64,000 bases of DNA from Prostheceraeus crozeri (taxonomy: Eukaryota > Platyhelminthes > Polycladida > Euryleptidae): assembly GCA_907163375.1 (NCBI GenBank), contig CAJQUW010000601.1, positions 186,001-250,000 of the forward strand. Direction: 5' to 3'. Positions 21,687 through 32,470 of the stretch are shown here, one piece after another. The position numbers and the translations under genes were made by a program. Within the stretch, counting starts at the first letter, position 1. Each line of letters starts with the position of its first letter. The notes below the pieces were generated by a model, which was not told the DNA's origin, searched no databases, and was given only the letters and a program-made list of their open reading frames with translations.

Positions 21687-22235
21687 CTAAAATTCTTTTC
21701 GAAATTTATTCATCTGTATTCTGCGCCGGAAACATAATTCATTCATTCTTGTGACCCACACATTATTCCCAGGGACTTTATTTATCTCTCCTCTTGGAAC
21801 TATTTTTTCTCGACGATTCCCTTCTTCAACATACGTAACTCGACCTGCAATCTCTCTCAATACACCAAGAACTTGAGCGCTTCTAGTTGCAACCAAGAAG
21901 TCCGTGTAAACAGCTCGAAATCTGTCGACAAAAACAAGAAAGCCACCCATCTGTATCACCTTTGCTGTTCTTTTCTTCATTATCATCTCTTGCAAAAGAA
22001 CCTTTTTTCGTGTAATTGCCCTAGAGACATGATAAAAGATCTTGCTATACATTTTCGTGATCGTCTTTCCTGCTGGTAGTGGATAGGCAGTTTCGCAATC
22101 GTGCAAGGTTCTCAAGGAGGTCAGGAGATCTGTTATTTTTGCTTGGAAATCCTCAAAAAGAAATTGGAGAGCTCTGCAAAAAGAAATGGAAGCATTTTCG
22201 TTCAATATCTTTAGCAGGTAAACGGAATGGCTCAT
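21687..22235 (-). CDS. Unidentified 182-residue ORF
   Basis: An unusually long open frame for this AT-rich region, starting MSHSVYLLKILNENASISF. It is largely helical in character, rich in Arg/Lys, with FCRALQFLFEDFQAKITDLL, ITRKKVLLQEMIMKKRTAKV and a C-terminal CFRRRIQMNKFRKEF. An in-frame stop lies four codons upstream of the ATG, so it is complete as an ORF unless spliced. No domain recognised and no neighbouring gene in the same direction. It could be a single-exon host gene, a retro-copy or part of an unknown transposon. Confidence 0.35.
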   Translation of the reverse strand: MSHSVYLLKILNENASISFCRALQFLFEDFQAKITDLLTSLRTLHDCETAYPLPAGKTITKMYSKIFYHVSRAITRKKVLLQEMIMKKRTAKVIQMGGFLVFVDRFRAVYTDFLVATRSAQVLGVLREIAGRVTYVEEGNRREKIVPRGEINKVPGNNVWVTRMNELCFRRRIQMNKFRKEF

Positions 22236-22724
22236 GTCGATTTGTCATCGTCATCCTGACCACTCAAATTTATTAGCAGGCTAATATCGGTATTCCGACA
22301 GAGGATTTTTCAAACTATATACATAAAATATAAGAAAATGTACTTCATGAAATTGAAAAATAAAATCCAAAAGATTATTCGTTTCAATACAAATTTAAAC
22401 ACACCCAATAGATTAGCCTATGTATTGCACTTTCTCTTCTGTATTATTTGCCCCAAACTAGGTTGGTCAACATTAATTTTTCTTTAATCACATAGCTTTC
22501 TAGTCGCCAACTATTGCAAATATCCAGATGACCAACAAAAACACGTCATTTTTGGCTTTTTTAGCTTTTCAAATGATGACTATTAGATGTATATCATGTA
22601 CCATGGGTGCGGCACAGGGGATACATGAGGTTGACCAGGTACCCCGATGGCGATAACCGATTCACAACAAATAAGTCAGACTAATAGATAATATTGAACA
22701 GTCAACATGAAAAATTAATATATA

Positions 22725-22900
22725 AATTGGATTTTTGAGGGCAATAATGTAGGAAATTTGAGAGCGCGCAAGCGCCTGAAGATATCCTACATTCTTGGCC
22801 AAAAAAATCTATGTTGATAATATTGTGCGTAATTGAAATGGACTAGGCAGCAATGTAGGAAAAAAGCGGGCAGCAATGCTATGAATACAAATGTACATAT
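22725..22900 (+). repeat. Palindromic dispersed repeat, copy 1
   Basis: Contains TTTTTGAGGGCAATAATGTAG, then CGCAAGCGCCTGAAGATATC, the near-complement CCTACATTCTTGGCC, and TATTGTGCGTAATTGAAATG. The half on each side of AGCGCCTGAA is roughly the inverse of the other. The same units recur at 28500-28559 with 30795-30900, and at 31055-31150. Confidence 0.7.
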
Positions 22901-22925
22901 ATGCCAGGTGAGATTTCTAAAACTT

Positions 22926-24640
22926 TTTTCACATGCATTGATACAGATGTTATCATTCGCGATACATTGGTGCCTTCATTTTTCCTCAATCTACTATAGC
23001 CACTAAACCTATGGTGCAATAATATCCGTTAATTTCAATTTGCACATTGCTCCCTGCTGTTAGCAGGTAGCAATGGCACTACCAAGCCGTCCTTTTTCAG
23101 ACACTTTTAAGGGCCATCTATGATTGTCGTATTATGACAATTAATAAAGGACACTTCACTCCGATAACAGCATGCACTGGACTGGAGACCTATGACTTAA
23201 GCAAGCTTGCTAGATCACGGCAGTGTGCATCTGGACAAAGTAATTGATCAGGTTGTACCACTTAAATATTGTGAAATGCATCATAATCCAACCGAATCGA
23301 TTGGCGCACATCCTAATACATCCATTTATTTAGAGAACATGTCGGAAGAATATGTGCGCCTACCATCAACGTTCAATTTCACAAAAGTTGTGACTTTCTA
23401 CTCTCATCGATTTTTCAAGTGCGAGTATCGGATCTAAAACTGGACTGCTGGAATTCAAGAGCAATGACGCGTCATGACATGAATGATTTGATGCTAGCTT
23501 TGACAGCTTCAACTTTCATTGAACGAAGATTCAAGAACATTTTTGTCGATGCGATTCGCGAATATCCTGATCAATTTTATTCTTCATCCATACATTTGCT
23601 GACTACAGTAGGACCTTAAAGGGATGGAAAGTCATCAATCACAACCGCTTAGCTTGATTGTCGTCCAGCATGATCCTTACAATATGCACGCATATGAATA
23701 ATTGAAACCACAATCATTTAAAGTAATTGTCGATTTCGATAGGTTTGATTACGATTTCCCACCAATAGCAGTCGATACATGTACAGCATAAGTCAGTGCT
23801 GTCAACAGATGAGTTTTGTTATTTTTTGCTCTCTTCTGTACTGGGTTCAAATCCTTTCTTAACAACTTCTCTGTCTGATAATGGATATGATGTGCAGCAA
23901 TCAATTCCGTTTGATTATAATGCATTTCACAATCATGAAGTGATATTTTGCAACTTGTTCCATATTTGTATCCAGATGCTCGCTACTGTCATCCATGAAA
24001 CCTATAGCTTGTCCAGTGCAAACTATATAGATGAGCGTTTCTTATATAACATAAATATAGGAATAGTGACCATCTGAGGAAGGCTTTAATTGCGATAATC
24101 CAAGGATACGCTAGTGCCCGAGGAATTCGTCATTAACCCATTTACGCCCAACATCTGATTCAAAACGTAATTAAATTGTTTTAACTGCGCTTACAATGGA
24201 ATTTTCTTCACATACAACTTGCTCAACTTACCTGAAAACCATTACGAGCATCTACAAGCATTTTCAGATCTGTTGAGGTAGACAAAATTGCCAACTTTCA
24301 CTTCTTCATTTTTGAGGCTGAATAGTATTAACTGAAAAGTATTATTTTTTGTAATAACGGTTAATAGATAATATTCATATTTTATCCTGTTATGATATTG
24401 TCAGTCACTCAGTTAAAATTTGATACATGTAGCTTCTATTTCAGTCAAAACCAGTAATACCTACATGAAAAAGTCAGTGGGCATTAGTGCTATTTTTAGA
24501 TGTCAGATTCAATTTTTTCTAACATTTGAAGCAGACGTCTCATTGACCATTTCTGTGAATCTGTTTTATTGTAGAGCATAGATAGCGCTTTATCTATTCA
24601 ACTGCCAAGAGAATAAAGTTTGCTCTGCTGACAAAAAATT
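22926..24640. other. Spacer with short unidentified protein-like ORFs
   Basis: Frames at 23207-23437 (VVPLKYCEMHHNPTESIGAH and VRLPSTFNFTKVVTFYSHRF) and 23419-23619 read like protein but match no family I recognise. They stop abruptly and could be remains of one coding sequence. Nothing else seen. Confidence 0.3.
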
Positions 24641-25790
24641 AGTTGACGTAGAAAGAATGTACTATTCCCAGCTGATTTCTCGTCGCGAATTTTACCAGTT
24701 AAAGTTTTTCTTCATGCCGTGGAATATAACGATCTTTGTTTGACTGATAGGTTGGTCAAACCACGTCATTTGATTGATCTCGTCAATGAAAATCTGAAAC
24801 AGTTCGGCATAAACTCTAAATATCTTTCCATCGTCGAGCAGATCGTCGAGCAGTTGGATTTCAAAGGTGGGTATTGTACACGGATGATAGCACCCCAATA
24901 CCTTTTTCCGTATGGCTGAGAAGGTCGACACACGGTTTGTCCGATGCTCCCCTTGGGACTCATGTCAGAAGCTGCGTGTAACATATTTCCGGACCATGTT
25001 CTACTATTTGACTACCTGTTCTGCTCGCTTCATGTGCTAGAAGAATTGAAACGTAAATCTAGAAAGGCAATCGGAAAATCGCGAAATAATCGCATCCAAA
25101 TTCTTCGTTTCCGAATGTAGAAGAAATAGAACAAAATTGCGTGGAAATTTCATGGCACATTCAAGAAAATATCTTTATTTTTTACAATCCAATGACAATC
25201 AAGCATCAATGACGACTGCAAGCAATTATGCGAAGTGCATGCCAAAATTGCAAGCAAACAGACGAGTAAAAATGGCAAGATGAAAAAAATTGTTATCGAT
25301 CAGCCGTCTATTATTGACACATGCAATTGCCGCATGGGTGGTGTTGTTTTGCTGGATGGCTATTTGTCTGTTCTTCGACCTTTCATTGGATCTAAAAATG
25401 GCATTGGGCGCCATGGATTAACTGCATTCACATGTTAGAAGAAGCGGCGTTCAAAGCAATCCAATCAGTCAACTTGATTTCATGAGAATGATTGTTAATG
25501 AATCGCAAAAAATTGTCGTTGAATGCCCCAAGCAGAACTGGAAAACGGAGACTAAGGGCTATTTTAACTAGATTCTGTGACATAAATGCCCATATACCAG
25601 TCCCGATTGTCCCAGTTTATAAGGAATCTACTTAAATTTAGAATTGAAACTAGGTTTACTAGAATTGGTAGCCTTGATGCGCTGTAATGCTCGATCTCTT
25701 CTGGCACACAAGGAATGCACAATTGGACAGGAAGAGCTTGCCATTGCTGGCAAACCTTTTAGGTTCTGAGCCAGATTTTCTTTTCTCACA
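24640..25790 (+). pseudogene. piggyBac-like transposase remnant (copy 2)
   Basis: Plus-strand pieces in piggyBac order: FYQLKFFFMPWN; HLIDLVNENLKQFGINSKYL and SIVEQIVEQLDFKGG (the DEQ-x-V-x-x-KGR block, here VEQ); PDHVLLFDYLFCSLHVLEEL (the DNFFTS-like block); IDTCNCRMGGVVLLDGYLSV (the YNxxMGGVDLxD block); and a Cys-rich end. The first catalytic acid position reads Val rather than Asp. Several frame changes make it inactive. It reads opposite to copy 1 and differs in sequence, so the two are separate families or old copies. Confidence 0.6.
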
Positions 25791-25799
25791 GTTTATGTG

Positions 25800-26260
25800 C
25801 CTTTTTTATCTATAGGGGTTGTTTTAACGGAGTTTCGTAGGACAATGATTTGTTAATTTCTAGCTTTTTTAATTCCATTTTTTGCTTTTTTTACAGCGAA
25901 TATTTAACTTCTGTTACTTGTACATTATTGTTCATTGTTTTCATGGTAAATATAAAAAAACTAGGTTTATATAGTACTTATAATTTCTACGTTTGTACAT
26001 AATCCAAATGTAAGACAAATTATACCAAAATGAGAATGATAAATAATTAACCTAATAATCATGTACACGTATATGCCCATGTTCTCATTGGGAACAGCAT
26101 CGCATATCTGTGTTACTGTAGCAAAAGTGGACAAATGCCATAGTTCGACTTCTATGCACTATTGAGTGAATATATCTTGATAACAAAAGAAAAGTATAGC
26201 AAAAATAAATCGGGCGTAAATGGATCAAAACCCGATTCAGATAGCCATTATTATTATTAT
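25800..26260. other. AT-rich spacer, nothing recognised
   Basis: No ORF, repeat end or RNA gene seen before the palindrome cluster. Confidence 0.4.
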
Positions 26261-26284
26261 AACCCGAATAAGAAATATATTCAC

Positions 26285-26370
26285 AGCGGGCTTAAATGTC
26301 ATTTTTTTAATTTAAGCCCGGTAAATGCCATTGGATTTGCATGCATTAGAAAATGACATTTAAGCCCGCT
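26285..26370. repeat. Perfect 21-bp inverted repeat (hairpin)
   Basis: Arms AGCGGGCTTAAATGTCATTTT (26285-26305) and its exact complement (26350-26370), with a second partial palindrome (TTTAAGCCCGGTAAATGCC) in the loop. Looks like a small foldback element. Confidence 0.8.
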
Positions 26371-26374
26371 ATCA

Positions 26375-26660
26375 GTAATAGATAATGCATAGATTTGAGG
26401 TCATTATTTGCTATAATTACCGAGAGCCGAAGACTCGAGATAATGCATTATCTGTAATAATGCATGACTTTTTCCATAGAAGTCTGCACCAGGTTCCAAT
26501 CACTGCTTATGTAATAGATAATGCATAGATTTGAGGTCATTGTTTGCTATAATTACTGAGAGCCGAAGGCTCGAGGTTATTATGACAAATAATGACCGAA
26601 GAACTCTATGCATTATCTGTTATAATGCATGACTTTTTTCATAGAAGTCTGCACCAGGTT
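26375..26660. repeat. Two direct copies of a palindromic repeat
   Basis: Units 26375-26500 and 26511-26660 share GTAATAGATAATGCATAG, GAGAGCCGAAGRCTCGAGRT and GAAGTCTGCACCAGGTT. Each also contains inverted ATGCATTATCTGTWATAATG and the CGAGCCTTCGGCTC hairpin. The second unit is longer by a TGACAAATAATGACCGAAGA segment. Confidence 0.75.
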
Positions 26661-27630
26661 AATAATTTCCAAACAGGAAAATAATTGCCTGCTTTGTGGA
26701 ACTTATTTACCTGTGGACAGAGAAAGCCTTGCAAAATCATGCATTTTTGTAACTTATTAACCTGTGGACATAGAGAGCCTTACAAAATCATGCATTACAT
26801 AGATATAAATATATGCTTACTTCATAGATCTATGCATAGACTTCAATGATCTATGACAAAGTTAAGTGTAAATTTAGAAGTCTATGGTCTATGTGTAACT
26901 ATGGATCTGTCCATGGACTTCTAGGAGTCCATGATCTGTCTCTGGCATGGACGCCATGATATGTAACCTAGATATATGACGAGCTGTATCTTATAGATGA
27001 CACCTACCTTGCTATTTCATGTGTCCGGCCTTGCTGATCTCGTTGATATTAAATAGTTAACATTCACTTGTGAATGGTATGTGTCACATCTTACAAAACA
27101 AATCGGTAGTCAAGTAGGTCAACGATAATGTATCCAATGGCAGCTGAGTTTAATTACATTCACTGTAGAGCGTAAATATAGACAACTCTGTAGTACTAGA
27201 ATTGTACGGTTATCTAAAGCAGTCAAAGTGGAAAGTACAATGTAGAGACGATATAGATGAGAAATTGATATGCGGAATCCGATATTGGAAATAAATTTAG
27301 CCTATAAACAGCACATCATCGCGACTAAAATCGATGTCCAGCTGCAGAGTCCACAGATGATAGATCTGCAGTCTACGGATTAATGCTGCAGATCGTCAAG
27401 ACATGCTGATCTGCACAGAAACCGAGTTGACTATAAATAGACCTTAAAACGTGGAAAAGCAACAGCATATGAAACAATTATGAAATTATGTGTAATTATA
27501 TGATGCGAATCAAATTCTCCCATCTTTTCATTTCTGTACATATCAGCTAGTAATTCATTATCGGTTATCTCGCCAACTTTTTTGTTCCAGTAGCTCGCTT
27601 TGAGTTGCAGATATTGTTATTCGCTATTCG
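26661..27630. other. Spacer with short direct repeats
   Basis: Contains TTACCTGTGGACAGAGAAAGCC repeated near 26705 and 26758 (one variant each) and a cluster of CTATGGAC/TCCATGG words at 26820-26960. No gene seen. Confidence 0.4.
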
Positions 27631-27638
27631 GGATCAAT

Positions 27639-27959
27639 ATGTTCCAGCTGTTGATTTTAATTGTGCTCACTGTGAAAGTTTTGGTTGAAAATTCTGAACA
27701 CTTTTTCCAAAACTACAGAAGACGTAGTGTAACGAGTGTGATGTCGCTGTTCTTGACTTCCTGAAAATGGGCTTTTTAAAGTTCCAACTGATACCATTTT
27801 GAATCTCGACACAGCGATAACGTTAAATTCTATAGTGCCGATCAACAAGAAAATCGCATCGAGTAGGTTCCGTTGTATGGCAGTCGCTGATTTGAATGTT
27901 GACACTAACTGTATAGTGGCGTCAACAATGAATGTGGTCCAAAATATGTTATGCAAGTA
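27639..27959 (+). pseudogene. Possible small secreted protein gene or its remnant
   Basis: An ATG at 27639 opens a frame with a signal-peptide-like start (MFQLLILIVLTVKVLVENSE) followed by FFQNYRRRSV, ending at 27770. In another frame from about 27757 the sequence continues coding-like to a stop at 27959, with FKVPTDTILNLDTAI, SSRFRCMAVADLNVDTNC and VVQNMLCK. The Cys spacing loosely resembles PAN/apple modules of secreted proteins, but this is weak. The two parts lie 0 bp apart in different frames, so there is either a frameshift or an exon arrangement I cannot resolve. Confidence 0.3.
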
Positions 27960-28499
27960 GCAGAAAATGTTAGTATTTCTTTACCGTACAGATTTATTTA
28001 TATATTAATTCCATATTTTCAGATTCAATCCATATTTTTAATTTATTGCTCACAATCCGCTTAGAAAGCTACAAGGGAAGAATACATTTTATTTCATATT
28101 TGAGAGGTTCGATAGACCATCCTATTCATCATTATTCCTAATCATTTGTGAAATAGCCTTGTATCCAGTATCCCATTGCAACCATTGTCCAAAATAACCA
28201 TTTCAGGTAATTATTTGATATACAATTCCTTGGCAATTATGAAAGTCTAAGTGAAAATTGGTGTTGAGGCTGTCGACATAGTAATCTTATTTCAAAGTAT
28301 AGGTATTAGTAATCTAAATTTTCTTTCCTCTAGCAACTTCTACAAGGGCATAAACTTTCAACATCATTATCACATTCACATGATGACTGTAATTTGAATT
28401 TAGATGGTCCCGGCCCATTATACATAGATTTTTTGATAACTGATTTCGCCTTTCTACTAAGTGAGGTCAATAAAGATATGAAACCGATGACTACACAAC
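27960..28499. other. Spacer, no gene seen
   Basis: AT-rich, no ORF or repeat recognised. Confidence 0.4.
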
Positions 28500-28559
28500 A
28501 TTAACATGGATTTTTGACGGCAATAATGTATAAAATTTGAGGGCCCGTAAGCGCCTGAA
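28500..28559 (+). repeat. Palindromic dispersed repeat, copy 2, left half
   Basis: Carries TTTTTGACGGCAATAATGTA and GTAAGCGCCTGAA as in the copy at 22725. It is cut off by the pogo-like element; the other half resumes at 30795. Confidence 0.75.
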
Positions 28560-28561
28560 TA

Positions 28562-30792
28562 CCGTATTTCCTCTATTAAGAGCCCTACCTCTATAGCGGC
28601 CTCTCTAATAAGAGAAGCCTCCCATCAAATTGAAAGAAGTTAAGCGCCTCCTCTCTTCTTTTATGGCCCCCAAAAAAATTGACGTTGAAGTAAAAATAGC
28701 GATATAAAATGGCATTATATATCGTCAACAAGTAAATACCCGTAGATTTTTAACAATCTCAATTCAAATGTGCCCCAAAACATGACAAAGTGCAGTCCCG
28801 TATATGAATATATCATAAGAAGATAGATATACACATCAAAAATCAGTCACTCTTTTCGTTTTCAATTCGATGTGCTCCATCAGGAAATCAGAAGATCTAT
28901 CAAGCTGTTATCCTATCGTGTGGCAGGGATGAATTACGCCTCCCCTCCTTTGCGCGCGTGTACTTCTTCAGGTCAGTCACAAACACTAGCCTTACGCTCT
29001 CACATACAGGCGTACTGAATTCAAAAAATGAGAACTTTTTCTGTGGAAGATAAACTTCGTGCGATCTATACGACCAAACTCAAATCGAAACATACTGCAG
29101 GTCGAGTCCATCAGTCTGCCCGAAAAGAACATACGAGAGTGGTGTAGTGAGAGAACAACAAATATCGGAAGTCAAGCAGAAAGTAAAATAAAGCGACTAG
29201 GTGGTGGCGGGAACCACTTAAGTGCCACATGTGGAAAATGAAATTGAATCAAGGAATTCAAAATCAACGAAAAAAAAAGTTCGGTTTGTAAGTCGATGAT
29301 GGTCCAAAAGGAAAGAGCTCTGTTGTTCAAATACAGATCAATGACAGAAAAGAAGGAACGTTTGTGGCCAGTTGTGAGGTCTGGAAAAATTTGAAAAAGA
29401 AACATCTGAAACTCCGTAAAAGGACAAACGATTGCACAGAAAACTCTAAAACTCCTCTCCAATAAGAATATCAACTACTTATTGTTTGTGGAGGTCTAAG
29501 AAGAAATGTGCATATTCTAATTCATCAATTGGTGCAGCTGACGGCTGCTGACGTGTATCGACCCAACTGAAGACCACCAACTATCGACCAGGTGGATTAA
29601 GACAGTGATTCCAGATCCTACCGTACCATAAAGTCCAGGTTACTGTCCAAATTTAACACCTTATATGGAATGAAGGGAGGGATATTCATCCCCCCGGATT
29701 CCCCCCCCACCCCCATTAAAAAGAAATGGGGGAAAAAAAGAAAGTCCCTGCAGAATTGAAGGATTTCAAAATGCGGAATTTATAACTAGTGATAAAGATG
29801 GAACGAACGAGTGGCTGACATTGAAGTGGTGGTGACAATGGCTGGGGAATTAGGCATTCGGCCCGCCGGTCCTTGGCATGGGATTCCTTCCCGCAGTACA
29901 AGGACAGCTGCAGGTCAATGGCGTCAGCAATGGCCATACGGAATGGCCATGAAGATTCCGTCGGATATACAGACATAGTTATTCCCAGGATACCAGCAAC
30001 GTATCAAGCCGTAGCCGTTTAATTGTTGCATTATTGAAGTTGATACGAAGATATGGCCTCAAAAGTACGGTATCATCAGGCAAAATCGAACGAAGGCACG
30101 AGCTCCCAGCAATGGGCTAGTTTGATGGAGAATTGGTGGACGCAGATTATTCAAACAGTGCGTATTATGAAAAGTCGTTCAGAGTGTGTGGGATGACGAG
30201 ACGGGGGACGATCCGAACAGAGAATTGGTGGCCGGGTCAGATGAATTGGAATTCGTAATCAGCTGCGAACAGCGCGTGTGAGTCGACAGTACCTTGAGAT
30301 AAGAAGAGAGATGATGCATGCAGTGACGATAGGTAATCGCATGACTTGTACCAGAGAGTGAGCCTGAATCTGTACGTTAGTTTGTTTGTTTGTGTTTGAT
30401 GTCTGCCATTCTTCCAAATTGTTTTTGAATTAAAAGTTTTTTGTTATCTTATAATTTATCTTTTTTTCAATTTTCTTTAATTTACGACGGGTAAGACGTA
30501 TAAGAGACATAATCGAAGTTATAGAAAAAAAACTGTGGATACTGCAATTAAAAAAAAGCAAATAGAAAACAAAATTTTATTTGTTAATTAAAATTCATGT
30601 CAAATTAAAAAGTTATTTCTATTTTTAGCAATATTTATAAATAAAAAAAGCAAAATGTAAGTTAGAAAAAGTAGTCTCATTAAAAAGGTTAAAATATAAA
30701 AGTAGGCCTTAAACCTCTTATTATAGCCCCTCCTATTAGAGCCCCCCTTAAAAACCTCGTAGAGCCCTTTAAAACCCCGGGGCTTCTTAGCG
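28562..30792 (+). mobile_element. pogo-like DNA transposon (2231 bp) inserted in a palindromic repeat
   Basis: Flanked by TA at 28560-28561 and 30793-30794, with the two halves of the palindromic repeat outside. The left end is CCGTATTTCCTCTATTAAGA; the right end complement is CGCTAAGAAGCCCC. Both ends carry several imperfect copies of a CCTCTATTAAGAGCCCC-type unit. Inside is an HTH gene remnant at 29028-29240. A long A/T-rich tract lies at 30420-30700. Confidence 0.65.
29028..29240 (+). pseudogene. pogo/CENP-B-type HTH remnant
   Basis: MRTFSVEDKLRAIYTTKLKS opens the N-terminal psq/CENP-B-like HTH. In the neighbouring frame IREWCSERTTN and SKIKRLGGGG give the usual VRxWRKxxxxL... KKLRGGGRK block. 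At least one frameshift lies between. No catalytic DDE blocks were recognised downstream. Confidence 0.55.
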
Positions 30793-30794
30793 TA

Positions 30795-30900
30795 TGTCCT
30801 ACATTGTTGCCCGAAAAAAAGTTTATGTTAATAATATTGTGCGCAATTTAGCTATGGTGCAATGTGGAAAAAAAGAAGGCAACAATGTTTCCCGCAATGA
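30795..30900 (+). repeat. Palindromic dispersed repeat, copy 2, right half
   Basis: GTCCTACATTGTTGCCCGAA and TAATATTGTGCGCAATTTAG continue the copy interrupted at 28559. Confidence 0.7.
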
Positions 30901-31054
30901 TGATATATGTACTTATGTATGCATGTGAAAGATATTTTAGAAATTTCGGTTTGCGTATATCTTATTGGAAATAAAGGATATACTGCGAAAAGATACAACA
31001 GCAAGCAACATGCATTCATATACATTATGATATACATAATCTTACGCTTACGCG

Positions 31055-31150
31055 CCTTCAGATGTCATACATTGTTGCCCTCTAAAATCCATGTTAATGT
31101 TATATTGTGCGTAATTGAAATGAACTGGGCAGCAATGCCATGAATACATG
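31055..31150 (+). repeat. Palindromic dispersed repeat, copy 3
   Basis: GTCATACATTGTTGCCCTC, ATCCATGTTAATGTTATAT and TGTGCGTAATTGAAATGAAC match the right half of copies 1 and 2. Confidence 0.7.
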
Positions 31151-31239
31151 TACACATGCAGATATACACTAACTGTAATTTCTAAAATATCTTTGACATA
31201 TTATATATAAAATATCCAGCTAAGTCTGAATTTTATGCA

Positions 31240-32470
31240 TGGAATGTGTTGGATAATGAATTTAATCGATGTCGGTCAAGATTAGACTCAATTCTACCTG
31301 GTATAAAGATAACAAAAGTTAGTGATCTTGAAATTCTCGGTTCACCAATATCTGCAGAGGCAATTCCTGAGGATCTTAAACAAAAATACAGCAATCTCTG
31401 TCGCATGATAGACAGAATTCGATTTTTGGATGCGCATCCTGCTTATGTGCTGCTTCGTCAAGCATTTTCTATTCCAAAATTTTTTGTATATTCTGCGTTC
31501 TTCACCCGCTTACTTGTATCTTGATTTACTTGCAAAGATTGATGATTCTCTCAGAGCTGGCTTGGAAGACATTTGCAACGTTCGTCTTGATGATCAATGG
31601 GAACAAGCTTGCCAGCCAGTTTAATTTGGAGGGTTGGGAATTAGACACGTGTACGACAGACATCGCTTTATCAACCTATTTGTCCTCCATCGTGTTTTCA
31701 GAAGCGGTAATCAAAGTGCTTATTTCTAATCTTTCTGATGAGCAAAGCATTACTGCAATCGTCAACAGTGTGAGGAAAGACTGACGTGATAATGATGTTG
31801 AAATTCAACCCGAAGACGATCAATTATCCCAAAAAGCATTGGACAATAAGGCATACAAAAACATAGTGTACTGCTATTGAGAGATGCTGATCAAGTATCA
31901 CGAGCTCCCATATTAGGAACCTGTGCACCTTTCTCCGGCTGCTGGTTGAATGTTGTTTCCAGTTCCATGTTTAGGAACTCGCTTAGACGACGTTGCCTTC
32001 CTCGGAAGAAATGCAGTGCCGGTCGAATACCACGTTATGCTGCCATCAACGATATAATCAGGAGAGCCCTTTGTTAAGCTGGAATCCCAGTTGTGCTGGA
32101 ACCAGCAGGTCTCGACAGAGGAGACGGCAAGAGGCCCGACGGACTGACATCTTTCCCGTACAAATCAGGTCGATCATTGATTTGGGATGGCACAGTGGTA
32201 GACACTTTCTGTCAGTCTAACATCAACAGCACGTATCTTACCCCGGGATCTGCTGCAGCAGCAGCTGAGGGAAACAAGCGCAAAAAATATGCGTCATTAT
32301 GTGACGATTACCTTTTTGAGCCTCTAGGCTTTGAAACATCAGGAGCCGGGGGTCCAATTCAACCCGCGTCATAGGGGAGATTGGAAATCGCCTGATGATA
32401 TCCACTGGCGATCAGCGTCAGAAGGCGTGGTTGGCGCAAAGAATATCTCTCGCCATTGTTCGAGGTAATG
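31240..32470 (+). pseudogene. LINE reverse transcriptase C-terminal remnant
   Basis: Plus-strand pieces in order: SRLDSILPGIKITKVSDLEI with LGSPI; SNLCRMIDRIRFLDAHPAYV and LLRQAFSIPKF; DSLRAGLEDICNVRLDDQW; FNLEGWELDTCTTDIALSTY; NDIIRRALVSAGIPVVLEPAG-like text (LEPAGLDRGDGKRPDGLTSF); GRSLIWDGTVVDTFCQSNI; and KYASLCDDYLFEPLGFETSG. I know this order from RT-containing repeats of aquatic invertebrates. The catalytic fingers/palm are missing (5' truncation) and the frame shifts several times. Confidence 0.6.

Noticed and set aside
23207-23619. Host exon or viral-derived gene
   Set aside because: Protein-like text in two frames but no family, splice signal or repeat context I can defend.
26375-26660. 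CRISPR-like array
   Set aside because: Only two units, internally palindromic and directly adjoining without spacers, in an animal genome; they are dispersed repeats.
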